A stretch of DNA of 64,000 nucleotides from Paenibacillus sp. NEAU-GSW1 (GTDB lineage Bacteria > Bacillota > Bacilli > Paenibacillales > Paenibacillaceae), in NCBI RefSeq assembly GCF_009737085.1, contig NZ_WOVL01000019.1, positions 29,992 through 93,991 on the forward strand. The letters run 5' to 3'. Positions 24,773 to 34,900 of this stretch are shown piece after piece. Numbering within the stretch: the first letter of the stretch is position 1; every line of letters starts with the position of its first letter. Below the pieces are notes generated by a model. The model worked only from the letters and a program-made list of their open reading frames with translations. It was not told where the DNA came from and did no database searches. A program made the translations under genes and the position numbers.

Positions 24773-25266
24773 CTAAGCAAGCGCGCGTATTGTTTGTATG
24801 TCTAGGCAACATTTGCCGATCGCCGATGGCGGAGGCTGTTTTTCGCAGCATGGTGCAAAAAGCCGGACTGGAGCAAGCGATCGAGATCGACTCCGCCGGT
24901 ACGGGAGACTGGCATATCGGACGTCCGCCTCACGAGGGAACGCGAAAACAACTGGACAGCAAAGGGATATCATACAGCGGAATGAAAGCAAGGCAGTTTG
25001 CCAAAGCTGACCGTGACAAGTTCGACTATATCGTATGTATGGATACGAAAAATGAAAAAGATGTTTTGGCGATTATCGAAGACGATATCGGGGGCGATAC
25101 GGGGCGTGAAGGACGCGTGTTTACGTTTATGAGCCTGTTGCCGGAGCTGAACATTGCCGACGTGCCGGATCCGTACTATTCCGGCAACTTCGATGAAGTT
25201 TATGAGCTGGTGGAGCAAGGCTGCGCCAAGCTGCTATCGGAAATTCAGCGCGACTTGCAGGCATAG
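24769..25266 (+). CDS. Low-molecular-weight protein-tyrosine-phosphatase (YfkJ-like)
   Basis: A 165-residue phosphatase. The P-loop CLGNICRS (about residues 11-18) gives the nucleophile Cys and the Arg, and the general acid is in DVPDPYYSG (about 128-136), with the usual Asp-Pro-Tyr-Tyr. These enzymes remove phosphate from tyrosine or arginine in Firmicutes; YwlE-like arginine phosphatases differ by a Thr in the P-loop, whereas here Ile is present, favouring phosphotyrosine. Translationally coupled to the channel gene. Confidence 0.9.
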   Translation: MTKQARVLFVCLGNICRSPMAEAVFRSMVQKAGLEQAIEIDSAGTGDWHIGRPPHEGTRKQLDSKGISYSGMKARQFAKADRDKFDYIVCMDTKNEKDVLAIIEDDIGGDTGREGRVFTFMSLLPELNIADVPDPYYSGNFDEVYELVEQGCAKLLSEIQRDLQA

Positions 25267-25299
25267 TTAGCATCGTTATCAGCTTAGGAGGCGATCGGT

Positions 25300-26037
25300 A
25301 TGAAGCAGAATAAGTATGATGATGACGTTTTTTTTGAAAAGTATAGCCAGATGGACCGTTCGAAGAAAGGTCTTGAGGGGTCGGGCGAGTGGCATGAGTT
25401 TCAAAAGCTGCTGCCTGATTTGACCGGCAAGCGCATTTTGGATGTAGGTTGCGGCTATGGCTGGCATTGCCGATACGCGATGGAACAAGGGGCTCTTTCG
25501 GCGGTCGGAATCGATATTTCGGAAAAAATGTTGAGCGAGGCTGAAATCAGAACGGATTCAAATGCTGTACGTTACATTTGCATGCCGATTGAAGAGATTG
25601 ATTTCCCAGTGAACAGCTTCGATGTTGTCATTAGCTCACTCGCTCTTCATTATGTCGAGTCCTTTAGCGATATTTGCGATAAAATCAGGCGATTTCTAGT
25701 TAGTAACGGCAGTTTTGTGTTCTCGGTAGAACACCCTGTATTTACGGCGGAGGGCAGGCAGGAATGGCATTTCGATGAAGCGGGGAATATGCTGCATTGG
25801 CCGGTGGACAACTATTTCGAGGAAGGTCTGCGAACGACAAACTTTCTTGGCGAGGACGTCATGAAATACCATAAAACATTGACGACATACGTCAACACGC
25901 TTATTCGCAGCGGATTTGAAATTACGGGTCTGGTCGAGCCTGAGCCGGAAAAAAGAATATTGGGTATGCCAGGCATGGCTAATGAATTGCGGCGCCCAAT
26001 GATGCTGCTGGTTTCAGCAAAAAAAACGGATAAATGA
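25300..26037 (+). CDS. Class I SAM-dependent methyltransferase
   Basis: A 245-residue Rossmann-fold methyltransferase. SAM motif I is ILDVGCGYGWH (about residues 47-57), the acidic residue ending strand 2 is in VGIDIS (about 69), and motif post-II reads FDVVISSLALHYV (about 107-119). The family includes small-molecule and protein methyltransferases; the acceptor cannot be inferred. RBS TAGGAGG precedes ATG. It ends at a shared bidirectional terminator. Confidence 0.88.
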   Translation: MKQNKYDDDVFFEKYSQMDRSKKGLEGSGEWHEFQKLLPDLTGKRILDVGCGYGWHCRYAMEQGALSAVGIDISEKMLSEAEIRTDSNAVRYICMPIEEIDFPVNSFDVVISSLALHYVESFSDICDKIRRFLVSNGSFVFSVEHPVFTAEGRQEWHFDEAGNMLHWPVDNYFEEGLRTTNFLGEDVMKYHKTLTTYVNTLIRSGFEITGLVEPEPEKRILGMPGMANELRRPMMLLVSAKKTDK

Positions 26038-26039
26038 GA

Positions 26040-26072
26040 AAGGTACCGGCGATTGAGCCGGTACCTTTTTTT
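26040..26072. terminator. Bidirectional intrinsic terminator between convergent genes
   Basis: AAGGTACCGGC (26040-26050) pairs perfectly with GCCGGTACCTT (26057-26067), with T-runs on the + strand and a shorter one on the minus strand. Confidence 0.9.
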
Positions 26073-26074
26073 GA

Positions 26075-26482
26075 CTAGGACACCGTAATTTTGCCTTTCA
26101 TATCTGCGTGGCCGGTGCCGCACATGATGGAGCAAACGAATTCGTAAGTGCCGGCTTTGTCGACCGTAAATTTTGCTGTCTCGCCGTCTTTGATGTTGAT
26201 TTTCAAATCCGGTATTTCGAGGCCGTGGTTGCCGCTCGTGTTTTTAAGCGTGAGATTGACGGTATCGCCGACATTTAATTTAATGTCAGTCTGGTCGAAC
26301 TTCCAGTTCTCTGCGTTGACCGTAATATCTTTCGTGCCCGCCGCGCCGCCGGCATTCGTGCCTGCGTTGTTGCTGCCGCCATTATTATTCGCATTGTTAT
26401 CTGTGCTTTTGCCGCAGCCGCTCATAACGAGCATTACCGCCAGAATGGCAATTGCCGCAAGCTGGAATTGTTTCTTGAACAT
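26075..26482 (-). CDS. Cupredoxin-domain lipoprotein with Cu(A)-like motif
   Basis: A 135-residue lipoprotein. The signal peptide ends in lipobox MSGC (Cys about 22), followed by an Asn/Gly-rich spacer. The folded part is a cupredoxin: the first ligand His in NHGLEI and the C-terminal cluster CSIMCGTGHADM, that is Cys-x3-Cys-x3-His-x2-Met, matching the binuclear Cu(A) site of cytochrome oxidase subunit II. It is an extracellular, membrane-tethered copper protein that could pass electrons or copper to an oxidase; that role is inference. ATG 26482 follows AGGAGG; the longer frame has no ribosome site. Confidence 0.88.
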   Translation of the reverse strand: MFKKQFQLAAIAILAVMLVMSGCGKSTDNNANNNGGSNNAGTNAGGAAGTKDITVNAENWKFDQTDIKLNVGDTVNLTLKNTSGNHGLEIPDLKINIKDGETAKFTVDKAGTYEFVCSIMCGTGHADMKGKITVS

Positions 26483-26568
26483 GCTGGTTTCCTCCTGAAG
26501 CTTGGATAGTGTAGTCAGTAATAACTTTATCCTAAACAACAAGATTTAACCGTGCGGCCTGACGTAAT

Positions 26569-27306
26569 TTATTCCGTTTCCAAAAAATATTTCAGCGCGT
26601 CTGGAATTTCCTGCTGCCAAAATCCCCACTGGTGCATGCCATCCATTTCTTTGTAGGAAAACACGGCGGCGCGAGCTTTCAGCAAGTCGCGGGCATCGCG
26701 GTTAATAGCGACAAAATCCATCGTCCCGCGGTCTGTCTCGAAAGCCGTTTCTTGCAAGCCGACGATCATATACAGCTGAAGCCAGCTTAGATCGGATTGC
26801 TGTTCCATAATTTCTCTCGAACGGTCGTAAAAAGCGCCGGAAAGCGACATCACTCGCGTGAACAGATGAGGATAAGACAGCGCTATATGGAAGGAAACCG
26901 TTCCACCCAGCGAATCGCCGGCTAGCAGCCGCTGCGAGGGCTCCCGTCTGATCGGATATTTGCTTTCAATATAGGGAACCAATTCTTCGCCGAAAAAACG
27001 GACATAATCGGCGTGGCGTTCGCCGTCTGGCGAATATTCCGAAGTGCGCTTCGACTTGTCGACATCTACGCCGACAATAATGAAAGGCTCGACGCCTTCG
27101 TCGAGGATTAACCGATTTGCCGTAGTCGCGATTCGTCCAAAGTTGAAAAAATCTTCGCCGTCCTGGCAATAGACTGCCGGATAACTGAGCACCTCATTGT
27201 AGCCGGGCGGCAAGTATACGCGCAGGCTGCGCTCGCCTTCGGGCAAATAGCGGCTCGTTATCGAATCTTTCAAAACCGTTCTTTTTAAATATCGTTCATC
27301 CGTCAT
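26569..27306 (-). CDS. Esterase family alpha/beta hydrolase (Fes/YbbA-like)
   Basis: A 245-residue esterase of the putative-esterase (enterochelin-esterase-like) family. The nucleophile Ser sits in AGDSLGG (about residue 127), the acid is downstream in the MIVGLQE region and the His is in MDGMHQWGFW (about 228). VYCQDGEDFF near the N-terminus is typical. There is no signal peptide, so action is cytoplasmic. ATG 27306 has AAGGAGG upstream; the frame extends much further but without a start signal. In other bacteria relatives cut ferric-siderophore esters; here substrate is unknown. Confidence 0.82.
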   Translation of the reverse strand: MTDERYLKRTVLKDSITSRYLPEGERSLRVYLPPGYNEVLSYPAVYCQDGEDFFNFGRIATTANRLILDEGVEPFIIVGVDVDKSKRTSEYSPDGERHADYVRFFGEELVPYIESKYPIRREPSQRLLAGDSLGGTVSFHIALSYPHLFTRVMSLSGAFYDRSREIMEQQSDLSWLQLYMIVGLQETAFETDRGTMDFVAINRDARDLLKARAAVFSYKEMDGMHQWGFWQQEIPDALKYFLETE

Positions 27307-27503
27307 GTTATGGATCCTCCTTGTGTTCCTGTTATTTGAATGGAAAGGGTCGCATGTGGGAAAACAATAGTATGGCGACACCAAAATGATAACGCTATAT
27401 TGTATTATGCTGTTACACAGAAATATGAACTCTGTTACATATACAATTAAGAGATAGAATCTGGTGTATTGGCGAAAAAACAACGGTTTTTTTGTTTTTT
27501 ACT

Positions 27504-27533
27504 TTGACCATTTTCGGTAAACAGGTTTATAAT
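27504..27533 (+). promoter_or_regulatory. SigA-type promoter of the pdh operon
   Basis: TTGACC (27504-27509), 18 bp spacer, TATAAT (27528-27533), about 60 bp before the pdhA start. It is preceded by AT-rich sequence. The 285-bp gap 27307-27591 holds otherwise nothing I can name. Confidence 0.7.
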
Positions 27534-27582
27534 AATTCTATAACAGAGCATTGTAATATTCAAATAATTATGACTGAGGTGA

Positions 27583-28671
<1,089 letters not shown>

Positions 28672-28726
28672 TTAGCGCTGAAATGGGATTTTGCGCGAAG
28701 CAAATATGAGGGAGGATCTGACGATA

Positions 28727-29704
28727 ATGGCTCAAATGAATATGTTGGAAGCGATCCGCGACGCGCTGCGCGTGGAGCTTAAACGTGATGAGAACGTGCT
28801 TGTCTTTGGCGAGGACGTAGGTAAAGTCGGCGGTGTATTCCGCGTTACGGAAGGTTTGCAAAGCGAGTTCGGCGAGGAACGCGTATTTGATACGCCTCTG
28901 GCCGAGTCGGCAATCGGGGGCCTTGCAGTAGGCATGGGCGTTCAAGGATTCCGCCCGGTTGCAGAAATTCAGTTCGTCGGCTTCATTTATGAAGCGATGG
29001 ACCAAATGTTTATTCAAGCGGCTCGCATGCGTTACCGTTCCGGCGGCCGCTACAATTCGCCAATCGTATTCCGTACGCCATTCGGCGGCGGCGTAAAAGC
29101 GGCTGAGCTGCACACGGATTCGCTTGAAGGCTTGGCTGTTCAAACACCGGGCATCAAAGTTGTAATTCCGTCGAACCCGTACGACGCAAAAGGCTTGATG
29201 ATCGCGGCGATCCGTGACAACGATCCTGTATTCTTCATGGAGCACTTGAACCTGTACCGCGCATTCCGCGCTGAAGTTCCTGAAGGCGAATATACAGTTG
29301 AGATCGGCAAAGCGAACGTTGTTCGCGAAGGCAGCGACGTTACGATTATCGCTTACGGCATGATGGTTCATACGGCTGTTAAAGCTGCCGAAGAGCTTGA
29401 AAAAACAGGCGTCAAAGCTGAAGTTATCGACTTGCGCTCGCTTGTTCCGCTCGATATCGAGACGATCGTAGCTTCGATCAAGAAAACAAACCGCGCAATC
29501 GTCGTTCAAGAAGCGCAAAAAACGTCCGGCGTTGCAGCCGAAGTGATTGCCCAAATTAACGAAAAAGCAATTCTGCACCTCGAAGCGCCAGTGCTTCGCG
29601 TTGCTGGTCCGGATACGGTATATCCGTTCGCGCAAATCGAAGATGCATGGCTTCCTACGCCTGCGCGCATCGCAGCGGCAGTCAATAAAGTGCTGACATT
29701 CTAA
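28727..29704 (+). CDS. pdhB: Pyruvate dehydrogenase E1 component, beta subunit
   Basis: Second half of E1, forming an alpha2beta2 tetramer with PdhA. The 325-residue protein has [15 protein letters not shown] (about 26-40), [12 protein letters not shown] (about 55), and the transketolase C-terminal domain (about 200-322). ATG 28727 has GGGAGG 9 nt upstream; the open frame from 28691 is not needed. Highly biased codons as in pdhA. Confidence 0.95.
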   Translation: MAQMNMLEAIRDALRVELKRDENVLVFGEDVGKVGGVFRVTEGLQSEFGEERVFDTPLAESAIGGLAVGMGVQGFRPVAEIQFVGFIYEAMDQMFIQAARMRYRSGGRYNSPIVFRTPFGGGVKAAELHTDSLEGLAVQTPGIKVVIPSNPYDAKGLMIAAIRDNDPVFFMEHLNLYRAFRAEVPEGEYTVEIGKANVVREGSDVTIIAYGMMVHTAVKAAEELEKTGVKAEVIDLRSLVPLDIETIVASIKKTNRAIVVQEAQKTSGVAAEVIAQINEKAILHLEAPVLRVAGPDTVYPFAQIEDAWLPTPARIAAAVNKVLTF

Positions 29705-29796
29705 TTGAGCGACTCGCAGAGCGCTGCAATTATGATATAGATATGAAGCGAAATGCCCATAGATGCGGGGCAAATACGTAAAGGAGGGTACTCAAC

Positions 29797-31113
29797 GTGG
29801 CAAAATTTGAATATCGGTTTCCAGAGCTCGGCGAAGGCTTGCACGAGGGCGAAATCATCAAAGTGCTTATTAAGCCAGGCCAAAAAGTAACGGATGACGA
29901 CATTATTATGGAAGTACAAAACGACAAGGCGATCGTCGAGGTCCCGTGTCCGGTTAACGGAACAGTCCAAGAGGTGCTCGTTAAGGACGGCCAAGTATGT
30001 CATATCGGCGAAATCGTAGCGATCATCGATGCGGAAGGCGAATTGCCTGAGCAAGCAGCTCCAGCTGCGGCAGAGCCTGCACCTGCAGCGGTACCAGTCG
30101 TTGCTGCGCCAGCTCCAGCAGCAGCTCCAGCTGCTGCACCTGCACCGGCTGCTGCTGAAGCGCCAAAAGCAACTGGCGGCCTTGTGCTTGCTACGCCAAG
30201 CGTGCGCAAATTCGCTCGCGAGCAAGGCGTTGACCTGACGCAAATTAGCGGTACAGGCAAAAACGGACGCATCACTCGCGAGGACGTAACGAACGGAGGA
30301 GCGGCAGCACCGGCAGCTGCGCCTGCAGCAGAAGCGCAAGCTGTTGAAGCAGCAACTGCGCCTGCAGCAGAAGCGGCAGCACCGGCTGCAGTTGCAGCCG
30401 GCACGCCTTACCGTCCTGAAGAGCGCATTCCATTCAAAGGCATCCGCAAGGCGATTGCGGGAGCTATGGTTAAATCGGTTTACACCGCGCCGCATGTTAC
30501 GATTATGGACGAAGTGGACGTAACGGAACTGGTTGCGCTGCGCGCGAAATACAAACCTTATGCAGAGAAGAAAGGCGCTAAGCTGACTTACCTGCCGTTC
30601 ATCGTAAAAGCATTGGTAGCAGCTTGCCGCCAATTCCCGATTATGAACTCGACGCTGGACGAAGCGAATCAAGAAATCGTCTACCGCAAATATTACAATA
30701 TCGGTATTGCAACAGATACAGACAACGGACTTATCGTTCCGGTCATTGAAGATGCTGACCGCAAGAACATTTGGATGGTTGCCGATTCGATCCGCGATCT
30801 CGCAGTGCGCGGCCGCGACGGCAAGCTGAAGCCAAATGAGCTGAAAGGCAGCACCATTTCGATCTCCAACATCGGTTCCGCAGGCGGCATGTTCTTTACG
30901 CCGGTCATTAACTTCCCTGAAGTTGCGATCCTGGGTACGGGCCGTATTTCTGAAAAACCTGTCGTTCGCAACGGCGAAATCGTAGCGGCTCCTGTAATGG
31001 CATTGTCGCTTAGCTTTGACCACCGTCTCATCGACGGCGCAACGGCTCAAAACTTTATGAACTACATTAAGCAGCTGCTGGGTCAACCAGAGCTATTCAT
31101 CATGGAGGTGTAA
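29797..31113 (+). CDS. pdhC: Dihydrolipoamide acetyltransferase, E2 component of PDH
   Basis: Core enzyme of the complex, 438 residues, GTG start after AAGGAGGG. Domains: one lipoyl domain (about 1-77) with the lipoylated Lys in QNDKAIVEV (about 48); an Ala/Pro linker (about 83-125); the E1/E3-binding domain (about 128-165) with [13 protein letters not shown]; a second Ala/Pro linker (about 170-205); the catalytic domain (about 210-438) with the active-site His in FDHRLIDG (about 409). Both linkers are encoded by repetitive GCA/CCA-rich DNA (30045-30160 and 30300-30400), a place prone to length change. Confidence 0.95.
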   Translation: MAKFEYRFPELGEGLHEGEIIKVLIKPGQKVTDDDIIMEVQNDKAIVEVPCPVNGTVQEVLVKDGQVCHIGEIVAIIDAEGELPEQAAPAAAEPAPAAVPVVAAPAPAAAPAAAPAPAAAEAPKATGGLVLATPSVRKFAREQGVDLTQISGTGKNGRITREDVTNGGAAAPAAAPAAEAQAVEAATAPAAEAAAPAAVAAGTPYRPEERIPFKGIRKAIAGAMVKSVYTAPHVTIMDEVDVTELVALRAKYKPYAEKKGAKLTYLPFIVKALVAACRQFPIMNSTLDEANQEIVYRKYYNIGIATDTDNGLIVPVIEDADRKNIWMVADSIRDLAVRGRDGKLKPNELKGSTISISNIGSAGGMFFTPVINFPEVAILGTGRISEKPVVRNGEIVAAPVMALSLSFDHRLIDGATAQNFMNYIKQLLGQPELFIMEV

Positions 31114-31117
31114 GAAC

Positions 31118-32533
31118 ATGGTAGTAGGAGATGCTTCTTTAGATATTGATACTCTAGTCATTGGTGCAGGTCCCGGCGGTTACGTTGCTGCGATCCGCGC
31201 AGCGCAGCTTGGGCAAAACGTTCTCGTTGTCGATAAAGAGCATGTCGGCGGCGTATGTTTGAACGTTGGCTGTATTCCATCCAAAGCTTTGATCTCTGCA
31301 TCCCATCAATACGAATCTGTTAACCATGCGTCAGCTTTCGGTATTTCCGCAAGCGACGTTAAGGTTGACTGGAATAAAGTGCAAGAGTTTAAAAACGGCA
31401 TCGTTAAAAAACTGACTGGCGGCGTAGCGTCCCTGCTGAAAGCGAACAAAGTTCAATTTTTCAGCGGTGAAGTGATGTTCATCAACGAGAATGAAGCGCG
31501 CGTATTCAACGATCAGGAAGCGCCGCGTTACCGGTTTAAAAACTGCATCATTGCGACAGGTTCCCGTCCAATCGAGCTGAAGGCATTCCCTTTCAGCAAA
31601 CGCATCGTATCTTCGACAGGCGCGCTTTCGCTGCCTGAAATTCCGAAGAGCCTGATCGTAATCGGCGGCGGCTACATCGGTATAGAGCTTGGTCAAATGT
31701 ACTCGAAATTCGGCACGAAAGTGACGGTTATCGAGGGCGGCGACACCATTCTTCCAGGCTTCGATAAAGATATGTCTTCGATTGTTGCGAAGAAGCTTAA
31801 AGGCACTAATGTCGACATCGTAACGGGAGCTATGGCGCAAGGCGCTGAGCAAACAGACAATGATGTTACATTGACTTATAAAGTAGGCGACAAAGAAGAG
31901 AAAGTAACAGCTGATTACTTGCTCGTAACTGTCGGCCGCCGTCCTAACACTGACGGCGATCTCGGACTTGAGCTTGCAGGCGTTAAAGTTGGCGAGCGCG
32001 GCCTCGTTGAGGTTGACGGCCAATGCCGTACAAGCAATCCGAACATTTTCGCAATTGGCGATATCATTGCCGGACCTGCGCTTGCGCATAAGGCAATGTA
32101 CGAAGGCCGAGTAGCTGCAGAAGCAATTTCCGGTCTGCCAAGCGTAATCGACTACAAATGTGTTCCAGCGGTTTGCTTCTCCGATCCGGAGTGCGCGAGC
32201 GTTGGCCTTTCCGAGAAAGAAGCGAAAGACAAAGGCTACGAGACGAAAGTCGGCAAATTCCCGTTTGCGATCAACGGCCGAGCAATGTCGCTTAACGCTA
32301 CGGAAGGCTTCGTGAAGCTGGTTGCCGACAAAAACTCCGGACTCGTGCTGGGCGCGCAAATTATCGGCAATGAAGCTTCCAATATGATTGCTGAGCTTGG
32401 TCTCGCAATCGAGATGGGCGCTACGCTTGAAGATATCGCGCTTACGATCCACGCGCATCCGACGCTTGGCGAAATCGTTCTTGACGCTGCTGAAGTGGCA
32501 TTGGGCCATCCAATCCATACAGTGGGCAAATAA
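31118..32533 (+). CDS. pdhD: Dihydrolipoyl dehydrogenase, E3 component of PDH
   Basis: FAD- and NAD-dependent disulfide oxidoreductase of 471 residues that reoxidises the lipoyl groups of E2. FAD-binding GAGPGGYVAA (about residues 17-26), redox-active disulfide GGVCLNVGCIPSK (about 44-56), NAD-binding GGGYIGIELG (about 185-194), and the catalytic HAHPTLGE (about 447-454) are all present. The start lies 4 bp after pdhC. The operon ends with two tandem hairpins at 32549-32610. Confidence 0.95.
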   Translation: MVVGDASLDIDTLVIGAGPGGYVAAIRAAQLGQNVLVVDKEHVGGVCLNVGCIPSKALISASHQYESVNHASAFGISASDVKVDWNKVQEFKNGIVKKLTGGVASLLKANKVQFFSGEVMFINENEARVFNDQEAPRYRFKNCIIATGSRPIELKAFPFSKRIVSSTGALSLPEIPKSLIVIGGGYIGIELGQMYSKFGTKVTVIEGGDTILPGFDKDMSSIVAKKLKGTNVDIVTGAMAQGAEQTDNDVTLTYKVGDKEEKVTADYLLVTVGRRPNTDGDLGLELAGVKVGERGLVEVDGQCRTSNPNIFAIGDIIAGPALAHKAMYEGRVAAEAISGLPSVIDYKCVPAVCFSDPECASVGLSEKEAKDKGYETKVGKFPFAINGRAMSLNATEGFVKLVADKNSGLVLGAQIIGNEASNMIAELGLAIEMGATLEDIALTIHAHPTLGEIVLDAAEVALGHPIHTVGK

Positions 32534-32548
32534 ATATAAGTTTGATAA

Positions 32549-32610
32549 CCGCGGCGGGCCGCCGCGGAGGGGGAGGCTTCGCAGCTGCTGCAGCATGCGA
32601 GCCTCCTTTT
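32549..32610 (+). terminator. Tandem hairpins ending the pdh operon
   Basis: First a perfect GC palindrome CCGCGGCG/CGCCGCGG (32549-32567), then GAGGCTTCGCA (from 32573) pairing with TGCGAGCCTC (to 32605) with one bulge, followed by CTTTT. The second is the terminator. Confidence 0.75.
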
Positions 32611-32657
32611 GTATATGTGCATATGATGTATAAATCGACGCTAAAGGGGCGGGACTT

Positions 32658-33146
32658 ATGGAGAAGGCCGGCAAAAAAGCGAAGGATTCGAAAGCGATTA
32701 TGACGCAGATTATTTTCCCGCTGGATACGAACCATCATGATACGATGTTTGGCGGCAAAGTGATGGAATATATGGATAAAATCGCAGCGATTTCAGCCAT
32801 GCGCCACTCGCGTATGCAAGTTGTCACCGCATCGACGGACAGTCTCGATTTTGTCGCTCCAATTAAGGTTGGAGATGTGATCGAGATCGAAGCGTTTGTC
32901 ACACGGACGAATCGCAGTTCGATGGAGGTGTACGTATCGGTACAGTCCGAAAACCTCTTTTCCGGCTATAAGACGACGACAGTGACCGCGTTCTTCACTT
33001 TTGTCGCGCTTGATGACCAAGGCAAGCCTGCTCAAGTGGCTCCAATAATCCCGGAAAGCGAAGATGAAATACGTCTTTTTGAAAGCGCCCCTGAACGTTA
33101 TATGCAGCGCAAAAGTCGAATGATGCAAAGAAATGCTACGATCTAG
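32658..33146 (+). CDS. Acyl-CoA thioesterase, hotdog fold (YkhA-like)
   Basis: A 162-residue single hotdog-domain protein. The region TNHHDTMFGGKVMEYMD (about residues 25-41) carries the Asn-His-x-x-T-x-F-G-G motif of the acyl-CoA hydrolase (BFIT/YciA-YkhA) group, with a catalytic Asp in the central helix, and the later DSLDFVAPIKVGD (about 61-73) gives the second strand. Hydrolyses fatty acyl-CoA in the cytoplasm. AAAGGGGCGGGA precedes ATG. Confidence 0.88.
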   Translation: MEKAGKKAKDSKAIMTQIIFPLDTNHHDTMFGGKVMEYMDKIAAISAMRHSRMQVVTASTDSLDFVAPIKVGDVIEIEAFVTRTNRSSMEVYVSVQSENLFSGYKTTTVTAFFTFVALDDQGKPAQVAPIIPESEDEIRLFESAPERYMQRKSRMMQRNATI

Positions 33147-33221
33147 TAGCGTATTCAAAGCTTAAGATGGTAAAATAAAAAGATGGTTAGGTTGTACGGT
33201 ATTTAGCAAGGGGGGAATCAT

Positions 33222-34190
33222 ATGTTGAACAATTATAATAGCGAGAATGAATATTTGAAATTGCTTCGTCACGTCTTGAAGGAAGGGACGCGCAAAGACG
33301 ACCGGACGGGAACGGGGACGATATCGGTATTCGGTTATCAAATGCGTTTCAATCTTCAGGAGGGCTTCCCGCTTCTGACGACCAAGCGTGTTCCATTTAG
33401 ACTTATTGTGAGCGAGCTGCTCTGGTTTATTAAAGGAGATACAAATATCCGTTACTTGCTCCAGCACAACAATAATATTTGGAACGAGTGGGCATTTAAA
33501 AAGTGGATAGAGAGCGATCAGTATAAAGGACCGGATATGACGAATTTTGGTCTGCGCTCCCAGACGGACGAAGCGTTTGCGGCCGTTTATGAAGAACAAA
33601 TGGCGCTTTTTAAATCGCGTATTTTGGAAGACGACGCTTTTGCCGGTGAATTCGGCGAGCTTGGCAACGTTTACGGCAAGCAATGGCGGGAGTGGAAGAC
33701 GACTCGCGGCGACAGCGTTGATCAATTGAAGGATGTCATCCATTCGATCAAAACAAACCCGGATTCACGCAGACTGATCGTTTCGGCATGGAATCCGGAA
33801 GATGTGCCGACGAATATGGCGTTGCCTCCATGTCATACCATGTTTCAATTTTATGTTGCGGACGGCAAGCTTTCCTGCCAATTGTATCAGCGGAGCGGAG
33901 ATGCTTTTCTCGGCGTTCCGTTCAACATTGCGAGCTACGCGTTATTGACGCATCTCATTGCGCATGAATGCGGGCTTGCGGTCGGCGATTTCGTGCATAC
34001 TTTTGGCGACGCCCATATTTATGTCAATCATTTATACCAAATCCAGAAGCAATTGGAACGAGCGCCTCGCGAATTGCCTCAATTGGTCATCAGCCCGTCG
34101 GTCAATTCGATTTTTGATGTAGACGTTGCGGATATCACAGTTGATAACTATAACCCTCATCCGGCTATAAAAGCGCCGGTAGCGGTATAG
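33222..34190 (+). CDS. thyA: Thymidylate synthase
   Basis: Methylates dUMP to dTMP with methylene-tetrahydrofolate, leaving dihydrofolate for the FolA encoded 13 bp downstream. The 322-residue protein has DDRTGTGT (about 26), TTKRVP (about 51), [14 protein letters not shown] (about 185), the nucleophile in [11 protein letters not shown] (Cys about 205), [18 protein letters not shown] (about 222-239) and the dUMP-binding HIYVNH. It is about 55 residues longer than the E. coli enzyme, with the insert at about 88-145, as in Lactobacillus casei-type ThyA. AAGGGGGGA precedes ATG. Confidence 0.95.
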   Translation: MLNNYNSENEYLKLLRHVLKEGTRKDDRTGTGTISVFGYQMRFNLQEGFPLLTTKRVPFRLIVSELLWFIKGDTNIRYLLQHNNNIWNEWAFKKWIESDQYKGPDMTNFGLRSQTDEAFAAVYEEQMALFKSRILEDDAFAGEFGELGNVYGKQWREWKTTRGDSVDQLKDVIHSIKTNPDSRRLIVSAWNPEDVPTNMALPPCHTMFQFYVADGKLSCQLYQRSGDAFLGVPFNIASYALLTHLIAHECGLAVGDFVHTFGDAHIYVNHLYQIQKQLERAPRELPQLVISPSVNSIFDVDVADITVDNYNPHPAIKAPVAV

Positions 34191-34203
34191 GGAGGATAAT
34201 CAA

Positions 34204-34707
34204 ATGCCAATTACGATGATTGCAGCAATGGATCGCAATCGCACGATCGGCTTCGGCAATCGATTGCCTTGGAAGCTCCCTGCAGAGATGGCTTTCTTTA
34301 AAAAAATGACAACCGGCAAGACCGTCTTGATGGGCCGCAAAACGTTTGAATCGCTGCGCAGCAAGCCGCTGCCGAATCGCCGCAACGTTATTTTGACGAG
34401 AGTGCAGGGCGCTTCTTTTGAAGGCTGCGAGACGGTTCATTCCGTCCGGGAAGCAATTGAACGGTACGGCAATGAAGATTTGATGGTCATTGGCGGAGCG
34501 GATATTTACTCGCAGTTTTTGCCGCATGCGGACAAGCTGCTGCTGACGGAAGTGCATACCGAGGTTGCAGAAGGCGACGCTTATTTCCCGGAGATCAGCC
34601 CCTTGGAATGGTCGCTGGCACATTCCGAGCCATACGAGCAAGACGAAGCAAATATGTTCAGCTTTACTTTCCAAACGTTTACTCGTTCGGGACAGAATGG
34701 AGTATAA
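34204..34707 (+). CDS. folA: Dihydrofolate reductase
   Basis: NADPH-dependent reductase of 167 residues regenerating tetrahydrofolate after ThyA. IAAMDRNRTIGFGNRLPWKLPAEM has the catalytic region, split here as GNRLPWKLP (about residues 18-26), substrate-binding Met/Phe in AFFKKMT, the NADPH loops GRKTFESL (about 42) and VIGGADIY (about 97-104). The catalytic acid is Glu in LPAEM rather than Asp as in E. coli, the form usual in Gram-positives. Operon with thyA. Confidence 0.93.
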   Translation: MPITMIAAMDRNRTIGFGNRLPWKLPAEMAFFKKMTTGKTVLMGRKTFESLRSKPLPNRRNVILTRVQGASFEGCETVHSVREAIERYGNEDLMVIGGADIYSQFLPHADKLLLTEVHTEVAEGDAYFPEISPLEWSLAHSEPYEQDEANMFSFTFQTFTRSGQNGV

Positions 34708-34727
34708 GACGAACGTTATGTCATAAA

Positions 34728-34743
34728 GTACAAATGATTGTAC
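34728..34743. repeat. Short palindrome between folA and gltD
   Basis: GTACAA and TTGTAC separated by ATGA, 70 bp upstream of the gltD promoter. It has the size of a repressor half-site pair, but I cannot name a regulator. Confidence 0.35.
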
Positions 34744-34811
34744 GGATAATCCATATACGACATGCAATCGGAATGATACGATTTTTAGAAACGGTTTGTT
34801 CAAAAATATTG

Positions 34812-34840
34812 TTGAATATTTGTCGTATTCCCGCTATAGT
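34812..34840 (+). promoter_or_regulatory. Probable SigA-type promoter of gltD
   Basis: TTGAAT (34812-34817), 17 bp spacer, TATAGT (34835-34840), 61 bp before the gltD start. Confidence 0.55.
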
Positions 34841-34900
34841 TTGAGAGAGAAAAGCGATACAGAAGAAGCTTCGGGAATAACGGATGGAGGAAATGCGAGC

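Noticed and set aside
30000..30404. Ala-rich minus-strand frame
   Set aside because: Complement of the Ala/Pro linkers of PdhC.
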